Below are positions 1-5,877 of a stretch of 8,573 nt of DNA, piece after piece. The stretch spans positions 1 through 8,573 of the forward strand of contig JAEZYN010000069.1 in assembly GCA_023419095.1 (NCBI GenBank). Reading direction: 5' to 3'. The stretch comes from Bacteroidota bacterium. GTDB lineage: Bacteria > Bacteroidota > Bacteroidia > Flavobacteriales > Weeksellaceae. Numbering within the stretch: position 1 is the first letter of the stretch; each line of letters opens with the position of its first letter. The notes under the pieces were generated by a model that saw only the letters and a program-made list of their open reading frames with translations, searched no databases and was not told the DNA's origin. The position numbers and the translations under genes were made by a program.

Positions 1-972
1 GTACTGTATACAGTAGCGGCTTTGATGCTGGCACTGGCTGCACTCGAGTATTTCAGCTACTTTCATCTTTCAGTATTTTCGGAGCAGATCATCAGTGCGC
101 TTTACCATATTCCGGGAACTTTTTTAATTCCGTTAGCGCTCGCTGCAGGTATGGCGTATTGGGCTTATAGAGATATCCACCGCAATTTTTATCTTGATAA
201 AGGCCTCGAACTCGAACAGTCGCTAGGTAAAACCGAGAATATTGAATTCCTGAACCGTTTCGGAACACTCGGCACTTTCCTGAATAACGATATCCGTCTC
301 TTGAAACGTAGCAAAGCAGCTAAATCTGCGGTTGTCGCCGGTTTTATGTTTCTGTTCTACGGACTTTTATATTTTACAGGCGAGGCTTACCAAACCGTTT
401 ACATGCAGGTTTTTGTTGGAATTTTCGTCACGGGAGGTTTCCTGCTGATGTTCGGACAGCGCGTGCCGGCGTGGGACAGTTCGTACTATCCGCTGATGAT
501 GACGCAAAAGGTTCCGTACAGAGAATATCTGAAAGCCAAATGGTATCTGGTTGTATTGGCGACCGCAGTTTCAATGATCTTTGCCCTCGGCTATCTTTTC
601 ATCAGTTGGGAATTTTATCTTACGATTTTCGCAGCCGGACTCTATAATTTAGGCGTGAATTCTTACCTGACGCTGCTGGCCGGTGCCTTTAATAAACAGC
701 CCATCGACCTGAATTCGAGGGCGAAAACCTTCAGCGGCGGCAGCAATAATTTTAATATGAAGGTGATGTTGATGATGATTCCGCAGATCGCTGTTCCGAT
801 GGCTGTATTTGCGGCGGTGAATTATGTGGCAGGTCTGGAATGGGCGGTTGCAAGTTTAGGGATATTGGGGTTATTCGGATTTGTGTTGCGGAACAGAATC
901 TTTGCGCAGATCGTAAAAACATATAAATCAGAAAAATATTCTACGATTTCCGCCTTTAAAAAAATAAATTAA
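1..972 (+). CDS. ABC transporter membrane subunit, DUF5687-like, C-terminal part
   Basis: The frame is open from the first base, so the gene starts before the window; 323 residues and the stop are present. At least seven hydrophobic stretches fit membrane helices, among them partial-protein residues 4-21, about 107-122, 137-154, 178-202 and the end at 255-300. Between them lie basic and aromatic loops. The ATPase gene begins 33 bases after the stop on the same strand, with no terminator between, so the two very likely form one operon and one transporter, this protein being the permease in the inner membrane. The hydrophobic layout, a loop with PAWDSSYYPLMM and a PYREYLKAKWY segment fit the DUF5687 family of Bacteroidota, which run to roughly 490 residues; this is family recognition from memory. 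The substrate cannot be read from the sequence. The ATG at 25-27 is internal, not the true start. Confidence 0.75.
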   Translation, partial: VLYTVAALMLALAALEYFSYFHLSVFSEQIISALYHIPGTFLIPLALAAGMAYWAYRDIHRNFYLDKGLELEQSLGKTENIEFLNRFGTLGTFLNNDIRLLKRSKAAKSAVVAGFMFLFYGLLYFTGEAYQTVYMQVFVGIFVTGGFLLMFGQRVPAWDSSYYPLMMTQKVPYREYLKAKWYLVVLATAVSMIFALGYLFISWEFYLTIFAAGLYNLGVNSYLTLLAGAFNKQPIDLNSRAKTFSGGSNNFNMKVMLMMIPQIAVPMAVFAAVNYVAGLEWAVASLGILGLFGFVLRNRIFAQIVKTYKSEKYSTISAFKKIN

Positions 973-1005
973 AAAAACTTTAAACCAAAATAAAACAGCA
1001 AGTTC

Positions 1006-1713
1006 ATGATTAAAGTTCATCATATTTCGAAAGTGTACGGCGACAAAAAAGTTTTGGATATCCCTGAACTCACGATTACTAAAGGCGAAAGTTTTGGGCT
1101 GGTAGGGAATAACGGTGCCGGCAAGACCACTTTATTCTCACTTCTGCTCGATCTTATCAAACCCAGCAGCGGTTTTATTGAGATTGAAGGTGAAAAAGTA
1201 AACCGAAGTGAAAACTGGAAGAGCAAAGTTTCGGCTTTCATTGATGAATCTTTTTTAATCGGATATCTTACGCCCGAAGAATATTTCTACTTCCTTGGCG
1301 AACTTCGCGGGCAGACGAAAGTGCAGGTCGACCAGTTCCTTCATCAATTCAGTGATTTTTTTAACGGTGAAATCCTTAACGGTAAAAAATATGTGCGCGA
1401 CCTTTCAAAAGGAAACCAAAAGAAAGTAGGCATCGTAGGCGCGCTGATCGGAACGCCCGAAATTATCATACTCGATGAACCCTTCGCAAATCTGGATCCT
1501 TCGACGCAGATAAAACTTAAAAAACTCATTAAACTGTGGTCGCAGAATGAGCAGGTAACATTCCTTATTTCAAGCCACGATCTCGCGCATACTACGGAAG
1601 TAAGCAACCGAATCGTCTTGATGAATAAAGGCCAGCTTGTACGCGACATTACGACAAATCCTGAAACCCTGCAGGAACTCGAAGCATTTTTCTCCGCGTC
1701 GGCAGAGGCATAA
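1006..1713 (+). CDS. ABC transporter ATP-binding protein
   Basis: A 235-residue nucleotide-binding domain that would hydrolyse ATP on the cytoplasmic side to drive the preceding membrane protein. Visible motifs: Walker A GNNGAGKTT at 34-42, signature LSKGN at 133-137 (a variant of LSGGQ), Walker B IIILDEP at 153-159 with catalytic E158, D-loop ANLD at 161-164, and the switch histidine H191 in SSHD. The Q-loop position reads FIDESFL (79-85), with acidic residues where glutamine is usual. Similar acidic 'E-loops' are known in bacitracin and lantibiotic exporter ATPases (BcrA, NukF type), so an exporter role is possible but not proven. The domain is complete and of normal length. It starts with ATG after an A-rich leader without Shine-Dalgarno, as usual in Bacteroidota, and has no clear promoter of its own. 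Confidence 0.93.
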   Translation: MIKVHHISKVYGDKKVLDIPELTITKGESFGLVGNNGAGKTTLFSLLLDLIKPSSGFIEIEGEKVNRSENWKSKVSAFIDESFLIGYLTPEEYFYFLGELRGQTKVQVDQFLHQFSDFFNGEILNGKKYVRDLSKGNQKKVGIVGALIGTPEIIILDEPFANLDPSTQIKLKKLIKLWSQNEQVTFLISSHDLAHTTEVSNRIVLMNKGQLVRDITTNPETLQELEAFFSASAEA

Positions 1714-1717
1714 AAAA

Positions 1718-1743
1718 GGGATTTATTCAAGTGAATAAATCCC
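1718..1743. terminator. Hairpin terminator between convergent genes
   Basis: Perfect 11-bp stem (1718-1728 with 1733-1743, GGGATTTATTC / GAATAAATCCC) and an AAGT loop. It lies 4 bases after the ABC ATPase stop and 22 bases beyond the fumC stop. A run of six A at 1712-1717 becomes a U-run on the minus strand, so it is strongest for fumC. On the plus strand the following bases are only moderately T-rich, so it may serve both genes. Confidence 0.88.
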
Positions 1744-1765
1744 GATTGTATTTAAATTAGATATT

Positions 1766-3148
1766 TTATACCATGTCTTCCGCTTTCACCCACTCGTCGA
1801 ATTGTTCGGCGGTAAGTAAACCAAGCTTCACGGCTTCTTCTCTAAGTGTTGTGCCATTTTTGTGAGCGGTTTTTGCAATTTTAGCTGCGTTTTCGTAACC
1901 GATATGTGTGTTCAGCGCAGTAACCAACATCAAAGATTTATCTACCAATTCTTTAATTCTTGGCAGGTTTGGCTCAATACCTACAGCGCAATGATCGTTG
2001 AATGATATACAAGCATCCGCCAAAAGCTGCGCAGACTGCAGGAAGTTGTATGCCATTACGGGTTTGAAAACATTAAGCTCATAGTTCCCCTGAGTTCCCG
2101 CAAATGAAATCGTAGTATCGTTTCCTAAAACCTGGGCGCAAACCATGGTGATAGCTTCATTTTGTGTCGGGTTCACTTTGCCCGGCATAATCGAAGATCC
2201 TGGCTCGTTCTCCGGAATAAGGATCTCACCGATTCCACTTCGTGGTCCTGACGCTAAAAGTCGGATGTCCTGTGCGATTTTGTAAAGCGCTACTGCCAGC
2301 TGCTTCAGCGCACCGTGAGATTCTACAATCGCATCGTGTGCAGCGAGGGCTTCGAATTTGTTGGGTGCGGTTTCGAATGGCAAACCGGTAAACTCAGAAA
2401 TATATTTCGCTACCAGTACGTCATATCCTTTTGGTGTATTAAGGCCAGTACCTACTGCGGTACCGCCCAACGCAATTTCCTGAAGATGATCCAGCGTGTT
2501 GCTGACAGCCTTCATCGCGTAATCGAGCTGTGCTACATAGCCGGAAAATTCCTGGCCGAGCGTTAATGGTGTAGCGTCCATGAGGTGCGTACGACCTATT
2601 TTTACAATATCTTTGAAAGCCTCTGCTTTGTCATTTAATGTGTTGCGAAGTTTCTCTACCGCCGGCAAGGTGTGTTCTACCACTTTTTTATAAGCAGCGA
2701 TATGCATCGCGGTCGGGTATGTATCGTTTGAACTCTGCGATTTGTTAACATCGTCGTTCGGGTGAATAATAGATTTTTCGCCCAATTTTCCGCCGTTATT
2801 TACATGCGCCTTGTTTGAGATTACTTCATTCACATTCATGTTGCTCTGCGTGCCCGATCCGGTTTGCCAGATCACAAGCGGAAACTGATCGTTCAGTTCG
2901 CCTGCCAGAATCTCGTCACAAACCTTCGCAATCATTTCTCTTTTCTCCGCCGGCAGAACGCCCAATTCTGCGTTTGTGTACGCCGCTGCTTTTTTCAGGT
3001 AAGCAAAAGCCTCGATAATTTCGTGCGGCATCGATCCTTCAGGCCCGATTTTGAAATTATTACGGGAGCGCTCCGTTTGTGCGGCCCAGTATTTTTCGGC
3101 TGGAACCTGTACCTCGCCCATGGTGTCATGTTCTGTTCTGTAGTTCAT
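1766..3148 (-). CDS. fumC: Class II fumarate hydratase
   Basis: Encodes 460 residues; E. coli FumC has 467. It catalyses the reversible hydration of fumarate to L-malate in the TCA cycle, in the cytoplasm, without an iron-sulfur cluster. Motifs fall at the E. coli positions: TGSGTQSNMN at 96-105, HPNDDVNKSQSSND at 129-142, RTHLMDATP with catalytic-site H188, GTAVGTGLN at 229-237, and the flexible loop GSSIMPGKVNP at 317-327 with catalytic S318. The start is ATG at 3148 (MNYRTEHDTMG). The frame stays open to a TTG at 3175, but that TTG is part of the promoter's TAACTTTG box and nine extra residues would not fit the family. The leader is A-rich with no Shine-Dalgarno. The gene is transcribed alone from its own promoter, divergent from the small gene at 3325, and ends at the hairpin 1718-1743. 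No key residue is missing. Confidence 0.97.
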   Translation of the reverse strand: MNYRTEHDTMGEVQVPAEKYWAAQTERSRNNFKIGPEGSMPHEIIEAFAYLKKAAAYTNAELGVLPAEKREMIAKVCDEILAGELNDQFPLVIWQTGSGTQSNMNVNEVISNKAHVNNGGKLGEKSIIHPNDDVNKSQSSNDTYPTAMHIAAYKKVVEHTLPAVEKLRNTLNDKAEAFKDIVKIGRTHLMDATPLTLGQEFSGYVAQLDYAMKAVSNTLDHLQEIALGGTAVGTGLNTPKGYDVLVAKYISEFTGLPFETAPNKFEALAAHDAIVESHGALKQLAVALYKIAQDIRLLASGPRSGIGEILIPENEPGSSIMPGKVNPTQNEAITMVCAQVLGNDTTISFAGTQGNYELNVFKPVMAYNFLQSAQLLADACISFNDHCAVGIEPNLPRIKELVDKSLMLVTALNTHIGYENAAKIAKTAHKNGTTLREEAVKLGLLTAEQFDEWVKAEDMV

Positions 3149-3172
3149 TTTTTGGTTTTTATAAGTACGACT

Positions 3173-3180
3173 CAAAGTTA
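3173..3180 (-). promoter_or_regulatory. fumC promoter, -7 box
   Basis: Read on the minus strand this is TAACTTTG, an exact match to the Bacteroidota -7 consensus TAnnTTTG, 24 bases before the fumC ATG. The -33 box is poor: no TTTG or TTG stands at the usual distance. The box overlaps the TTG that would be the longest possible start, which decides the start at 3148. Confidence 0.65.
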
Positions 3181-3277
3181 CAATTATTCGCTAAAATCAT
3201 GGGAGGGTTTCGTGCGGATTTAAGTGTCGTGCAATGCCGATGTTTTCGCGCGACTTCCGAATATTCCACAAAATTTC

Positions 3278-3308
3278 TTTGCCCGAAACAAAATTTGTCC
3301 TACTTTTG
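3278..3308 (+). promoter_or_regulatory. Promoter of the small membrane protein gene
   Basis: TTTG at 3278-3281, a spacer of exactly 19 bases, then TACTTTTG at 3301-3308: a full match to the Bacteroidota consensus TTTG-N19-TAnnTTTG, the best promoter in the window. The ATG follows 16 bases after the -7 box, giving a very short leader. It also rules out starts upstream of 3308. Confidence 0.85.
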
Positions 3309-3324
3309 CGTAAAATCATTTGCA

Positions 3325-3612
3325 ATGTTGATCTTATCCTCATTCTTCCCGTTTTATCAGTTCCTTTGGACGGTTTATTTCATCATCATGGCCCTCGTAG
3401 GATTCTGGTGTATATTTATGTTCTTCGGATACGTAATCCCTATTTGGTTGACGTCCGGTCTTATGGAATATTTCGGCAAAACAAAACCGTTTGATCCTGA
3501 GGATGTACGCCGCAAGATCCTTACAGAGCAGGAAGGTGTAGAACTTGTTTACAGCAATCCTAAAGGTCGCGGCCCTTTTTTGCACAGCCACGATAATCAC
3601 GGTCATCACTAG
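3325..3612 (+). CDS. Small membrane protein with His-rich tail, function unknown
   Basis: Encodes 95 residues. Residues 1-45 are very hydrophobic and aromatic (FYQFLWTVYF, then LVGFWCIFMFFGYVIPIWL), enough for one long or two short membrane helices. Residues 46-95 are polar: KPFDPEDVRRK at 54-64, TEQEGVELVY, then a C-terminal HSHDNHGHH with five histidines in nine residues, which could bind metal (inference). The frame is open back to 3079, but the perfect promoter at 3278-3308 and the first suitable ATG place the start at 3325; the leader is about 10 bases. The gene stands alone, divergent from fumC, and is closed by the terminator at 3681. The promoter, terminator and sharp hydrophobic/polar division make it a convincing gene, but I do not recognise a characterised family and assign no function. 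Confidence 0.82.
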   Translation: MLILSSFFPFYQFLWTVYFIIMALVGFWCIFMFFGYVIPIWLTSGLMEYFGKTKPFDPEDVRRKILTEQEGVELVYSNPKGRGPFLHSHDNHGHH

Positions 3613-3680
3613 TTGATGTCATCGCTCTCCCGCCTTCATTTTGGGAAAAAGCGATCACTGAGCAACATATCATATACCGG

Positions 3681-3712
3681 TCAGGTTTCGTTTACGGAAC
3701 CTGATTTTTTTT
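3681..3712 (+). terminator. Intrinsic terminator of the small membrane protein gene
   Basis: Ten-bp stem (3681-3690 with 3695-3704, one T-G pair), a TTTA loop, then eight T at 3705-3712. It lies 68 bases after the stop at 3612. Its presence inside the open frame 3613-3822 argues against that frame being a gene. Confidence 0.9.
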
Positions 3713-3720
3713 GCTTTTTC

Positions 3721-3822
3721 AGGAGCAACCAAGTTCCGCTTCTTTCGGAGACACCACCGGCTTTCCATTATAGCCACTTGCCGCTGTCGCGCCGCGTGGG
3801 CTGCCATTGCAATCCGGGCTAA
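3721..3822 (-). ncRNA. Structured intergenic element, possibly Flavo-1-like RNA
   Basis: Read on the minus strand the element begins TTAGCCCGGATTGCAATGG and returns as CTATAATGGAAAGCCGG. Visible pairing: the arms 3772-3777 and 3796-3802 (AGCCAC with GTGGGCT, one bulged G) close a GC-rich loop, and an outer CCGG/CCGG pair joins 3757-3760 with 3814-3817. Between the two stems lie asymmetric strands with CCATTATA on one side and GCCATTGCAATC on the other, as expected for a conserved internal loop. From memory, a very similar layout (AGCCC(C/G)GAT..GGC, variable hairpin, ATA..GGAAAGC..) recurs between genes in many flavobacteria, and a Flavo-1 RNA family (Rfam) is described in these bacteria; I cannot confirm the match. 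The strand is uncertain, as no promoter is clear on the minus side. It is far richer in GC than its surroundings and has no convincing protein. Confidence 0.42.
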
Positions 3823-3905
3823 GAGGAGAGCAAGTTCATCTTCCAGCTGTTTTTGTGGACATTTTATAATTCCCGGGCCCTCGGTTACATGTTATATCAT
3901 CACAC

Positions 3906-3932
3906 TTGTCTTTCCACAATTCACTATCTTTG
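3906..3932 (+). promoter_or_regulatory. prfA promoter
   Basis: TTG at 3906-3908 and TATCTTTG at 3925-3932, the latter an exact TAnnTTTG match, 20 bases before the prfA ATG. The spacer from TTG is 16 bases, slightly short. The leader is T-rich then A-rich with no Shine-Dalgarno. Confidence 0.65.
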
Positions 3933-3952
3933 CGCACAAATTTTTTTACAAA

Positions 3953-5038
3953 ATGTCAAAATCGCTTATTCCAAAGCTTGAAGCCATAAAGCAGCGCTAT
4001 AATGAAGTTGCCGATCTCATCATACAGCCCGACATAATTTCCGATCAGAAAAAATATTCCGCGTTGAATAAAGAATACAGCGATCTGGGCAAAATCGTGA
4101 GCGTGTTTGATCAATACACTCAGGCTTTGCAGACCATCGAAGAATCTGACGAGATCATCGCAGACGGTTCCGACCGCGAATTCGTGGAAATGGCTAAAAT
4201 GGAAAAAAATGAGGCGCTCGAAAAAATTCCCGCTATTGAAGAGCAACTGAAGGTTTTGCTCATTCCGAAAGATCCGGCTGACGACAAGAACGTAATTGTG
4301 GAACTCCGAGCAGGCACCGGCGGTGATGAAGCCGCAATCTTCGTAGAAGACGTTTACCGTGCGTACGCCATGTTTTTCAAGACAAAAGGCTGGAGACACG
4401 AAATCACCGATGCCAACGAAGCCTCCAAGGGTTACAAAGAACTCATCATGAAGGTGGAAGGCGAAGGCGTTTACGGAATTATGAAATTCGAATCCGGCGT
4501 TCACCGTGTGCAGCGTGTCCCGGAAACTGAGTCTCAGGGCCGCGTGCATACGTCCGCGATCACAGTTGCTGTGCTTCCCGAAGCTGAAGAAGTGGATTTC
4601 GAACTGAATCCTGCTGATATCGAAATGCAGACTTCGCGTTCAGGTGGCGCCGGTGGGCAGAACGTAAATAAAGTTGAAACAAAGGTGCAGCTTACGCACA
4701 AACCTTCTGGTCTGGTCGTCGTTTGTCAGCAGGCGCGTTCGCAACTTGCCAACCGTGAACTTGCGATGGAAATGCTGCGTACAAAACTTTATGACATCGA
4801 ACTTCAAAAAGTGCAGGGCGATATTGCGGCTCAAAGAAAAACGATGGTTTCGACCGGCGACCGTTCTGCAAAAATTAAAACTTACAACTATCCGCAAGGC
4901 AGGGTGACTGATCACCGGATCAATAAATCGATCTACAACCTCGATGCATATATGAACGGAGACTTGCAGGAGATGATAGATGCCGTTATCATGGCAGAAA
5001 ATGCAGAAAAAATGAAAGGAGAGGAGGAAAATTATTAA
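3953..5038 (+). CDS. prfA: Peptide chain release factor 1 (RF1)
   Basis: Encodes 361 residues, matching the usual 360. RF1 reads UAA and UAG stop codons in the ribosomal A site and triggers release of the peptide. The codon-reading loop is RVPETESQGRVHTS at 188-201: the PxT tripeptide is P190-E191-T192, the RF1 type, not the SPF of RF2. The catalytic loop GGAGGQNVNKVETKV lies at 231-245, with GGQ at 234-236; Q236 is the residue methylated by PrmC in other bacteria. The N-terminal part (1-100) is helical and charged, as in the family, and GTGGDEAAIF at 121-130 is conserved. There is no internal stop or frameshift, in contrast to many RF2 genes. The ATG at 3953 follows its own promoter closely, and no terminator is evident after the stop; the next promoter begins a few bases downstream. 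Confidence 0.97.
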   Translation: MSKSLIPKLEAIKQRYNEVADLIIQPDIISDQKKYSALNKEYSDLGKIVSVFDQYTQALQTIEESDEIIADGSDREFVEMAKMEKNEALEKIPAIEEQLKVLLIPKDPADDKNVIVELRAGTGGDEAAIFVEDVYRAYAMFFKTKGWRHEITDANEASKGYKELIMKVEGEGVYGIMKFESGVHRVQRVPETESQGRVHTSAITVAVLPEAEEVDFELNPADIEMQTSRSGGAGGQNVNKVETKVQLTHKPSGLVVVCQQARSQLANRELAMEMLRTKLYDIELQKVQGDIAAQRKTMVSTGDRSAKIKTYNYPQGRVTDHRINKSIYNLDAYMNGDLQEMIDAVIMAENAEKMKGEEENY

Positions 5039-5041
5039 CAT

Positions 5042-5074
5042 TTTGTTATTATTTAAATAAAATATGTAATTTCG
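5042..5074 (+). promoter_or_regulatory. Promoter of the first lipoprotein gene
   Basis: TTTG at 5042-5045, a 21-base AT-rich spacer, then TAATTTCG at 5067-5074, one base off TAnnTTTG. The ATG follows 31 bases later. It lies directly after the prfA stop, so some readthrough from prfA is also possible. Confidence 0.55.
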
Positions 5075-5104
5075 TCTCTACATTACAAACCAAAAAAAAT
5101 TATT

Positions 5105-5356
5105 ATGAAAAAAACATTATTTGTCGGCATTGCTGTGGTTGCATTTGGATTGTCTTCATGCAAGAAATCTGAGAACACCGAAAACATGAGCGCAGACTCT
5201 ACGATGACCGGTACTACAGACTCCATGATGGTGAGCCCGGATACGATGATGACGCCAAGCGCTGATTCTATCAACACGACTGTAATGCCGGACGCTACCG
5301 GTACAGGAACCACCACAGGTACAGGAACTACTTCCGGTATGGATTCTGCGAGATAA
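5105..5356 (+). CDS. Small Met/Thr/Ser-rich lipoprotein, function unknown
   Basis: Encodes 83 residues. A lipoprotein signal peptide is clear: MKK, a hydrophobic core, then lipobox LSSC with the lipidated cysteine at 19. The mature part is low-complexity: Ser, Thr, Asp and Met dominate, with repeated DSTM, DSMM and DTMM motifs (31-49) and a tail of GTGTTTGTGTT (66-76) encoded by an 18-base repeat. Eight methionines occur in the 65-residue mature chain. Residues after the cysteine are KKSE, not the acidic surface-export signal known from Capnocytophaga and Flavobacterium lipoproteins, so a periplasm-facing anchor is more likely (inference). It resembles the next gene in size, signal peptide and composition, and the two may be old duplicates. 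It has its own promoter and terminator. I know no function for it; its compositional bias makes homology searches unreliable. Confidence 0.82.
   Translation: MKKTLFVGIAVVAFGLSSCKKSENTENMSADSTMTGTTDSMMVSPDTMMTPSADSINTTVMPDATGTGTTTGTGTTSGMDSAR
5300..5335 (+). repeat. Two-copy 18-base repeat inside the lipoprotein gene
   Basis: GGTACAGGAAC occurs at 5300-5310 and again at 5318-5328, followed by related bases, giving a period of 18 bases or six codons. It encodes the Gly-Thr tail and is a likely site of length variation by slippage. Confidence 0.65.
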
Positions 5357-5387
5357 TTTTCAGTATTTCTGAAAGCAACAGATTAAT

Positions 5388-5410
5388 AATGGGCAACAGC
5401 CCATTTTTTT
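5388..5410 (+). terminator. Intrinsic terminator of the first lipoprotein gene
   Basis: Stem AATGGGC / GCCCATT (5388-5394 with 5399-5405), loop AACA, within and followed by seven T at 5404-5410. A weaker hairpin TTTCAG/CTGAAA (5358-5363 with 5369-5374) directly follows the stop codon. Confidence 0.85.
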
Positions 5411-5439
5411 GTGCTTGAACGCGGCTTATAAAGATAAAT

Positions 5440-5469
5440 ATTGCTAATTCGCCAAATTGTTTATATTTG
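5440..5469 (+). promoter_or_regulatory. Promoter of the second lipoprotein gene
   Basis: ATTG at 5440-5443, an 18-base spacer, then TATATTTG at 5462-5469, an exact TAnnTTTG. The ATG follows 23 bases later. The box sits downstream of the TTG at 5457, which excludes that codon as a start. Confidence 0.75.
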
Positions 5470-5492
5470 CAGTCATTAAAAATATTTATCTT

Positions 5493-5759
5493 ATGAAAAA
5501 ATCAATCTTCATGGCGGCAGCTTTCGCAGCAGTAACGCTTATTTCGTGCAAAAAAACTGAAACTACAGCAACCGACCTTAATGCTGATTCTACAGCTTCA
5601 GTAGTAGTGGTAGACGCAGATTCACTTCCTGTAATGTCAGATTCTAGCGCAGTAGGTAATGCATTGGACTCTACTGGTGCTGCGATCAAAGACGGTGCTA
5701 ACGAAGTGAAAGATGCAGCTAGCGACGCAACTGACGGCGACGGAAACATCACAAAGTAA
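5493..5759 (+). CDS. Small acidic lipoprotein, function unknown
   Basis: Encodes 88 residues. The signal peptide is MKKSIF, an Ala-rich core and lipobox LISC with the lipidated cysteine at 19, exactly where it lies in the preceding lipoprotein. The mature chain is rich in Ala, Asp, Ser, Thr and Val. Residues 58-80 (ALDSTGAAIKDGANEVKDAA and beyond) alternate small and charged residues and could form an amphipathic helix; DGDGN near the end is acidic and might bind cations (speculative). Both this and the upstream protein share SCKK and an ADST motif. The longer open frame to 5457 is rejected because it would start upstream of the -7 box. The gene has its own promoter and a very strong terminator, suggesting free-standing and perhaps abundant expression. 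No characterised family is recognised. Confidence 0.83.
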   Translation: MKKSIFMAAAFAAVTLISCKKTETTATDLNADSTASVVVVDADSLPVMSDSSAVGNALDSTGAAIKDGANEVKDAASDATDGDGNITK

Positions 5760-5781
5760 TCCTGTTTTTCAGGTTAATTTT

Positions 5782-5810
5782 AAAGTCTTTCTTCGGAAAG
5801 ACTTTTTTTT
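5782..5810 (+). terminator. Strong intrinsic terminator with UUCG loop
   Basis: Perfect 10-bp stem AAAGTCTTTC / GAAAGACTTT (5782-5791 with 5796-5805) closed by a C(TTCG)G tetraloop, the most stable kind, with a T tract to 5810. It lies 22 bases after the second lipoprotein stop and isolates it from the mutase gene. Confidence 0.93.
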
Positions 5811-5847
5811 GTCCGCATCCCGCACCTTCGCAAAACCTGCAAATTCG

Positions 5848-5855
5848 TACATTTA
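5848..5855 (+). promoter_or_regulatory. Possible mutase promoter, -7 box
   Basis: TACATTTA is one base off TAnnTTTG and lies 22 bases before the ATG. The -33 region is weak (TTCG at 5827-5830). The strong terminator just upstream implies a promoter must lie between 5811 and 5877, and this is the best candidate. Confidence 0.4.
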
Positions 5856-5877
5856 CTGTCCAAATTAATCATTCAAG

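Noticed and set aside
2864..3223. Plus-strand open frame of 119 codons opposite fumC
   Set aside because: Antisense shadow of a strongly conserved gene; no signal or family features, crosses the fumC promoter.
3079..3324. N-terminal extension of the small membrane protein
   Set aside because: It overlaps the fumC coding start and promoter on the other strand and lies upstream of the gene's own -7 box.
3340..3609. Minus-strand open frame opposite the small membrane protein
   Set aside because: The plus-strand gene has promoter, terminator and a membrane profile; the reverse frame has none.
3613..3822. Open frame of 69 codons on the plus strand
   Set aside because: It runs through a perfect intrinsic terminator with a T tract and then through the structured element; no promoter, no recognisable domain.
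3956..4549. Minus-strand open frame of 197 codons inside prfA
   Set aside because: Shadow of prfA codon bias; the composition is that of a reversed coding strand, and prfA is complete and conserved.
3953..5038. RF2 with programmed frameshift
   Set aside because: The frame is uninterrupted and the recognition tripeptide is PET (PxT type of RF1), not SPF.
5457..5492. TTG-started extension of the second lipoprotein
   Set aside because: It starts before the -7 box and would push the signal peptide inward; ATG 5493 gives a standard lipoprotein signal.
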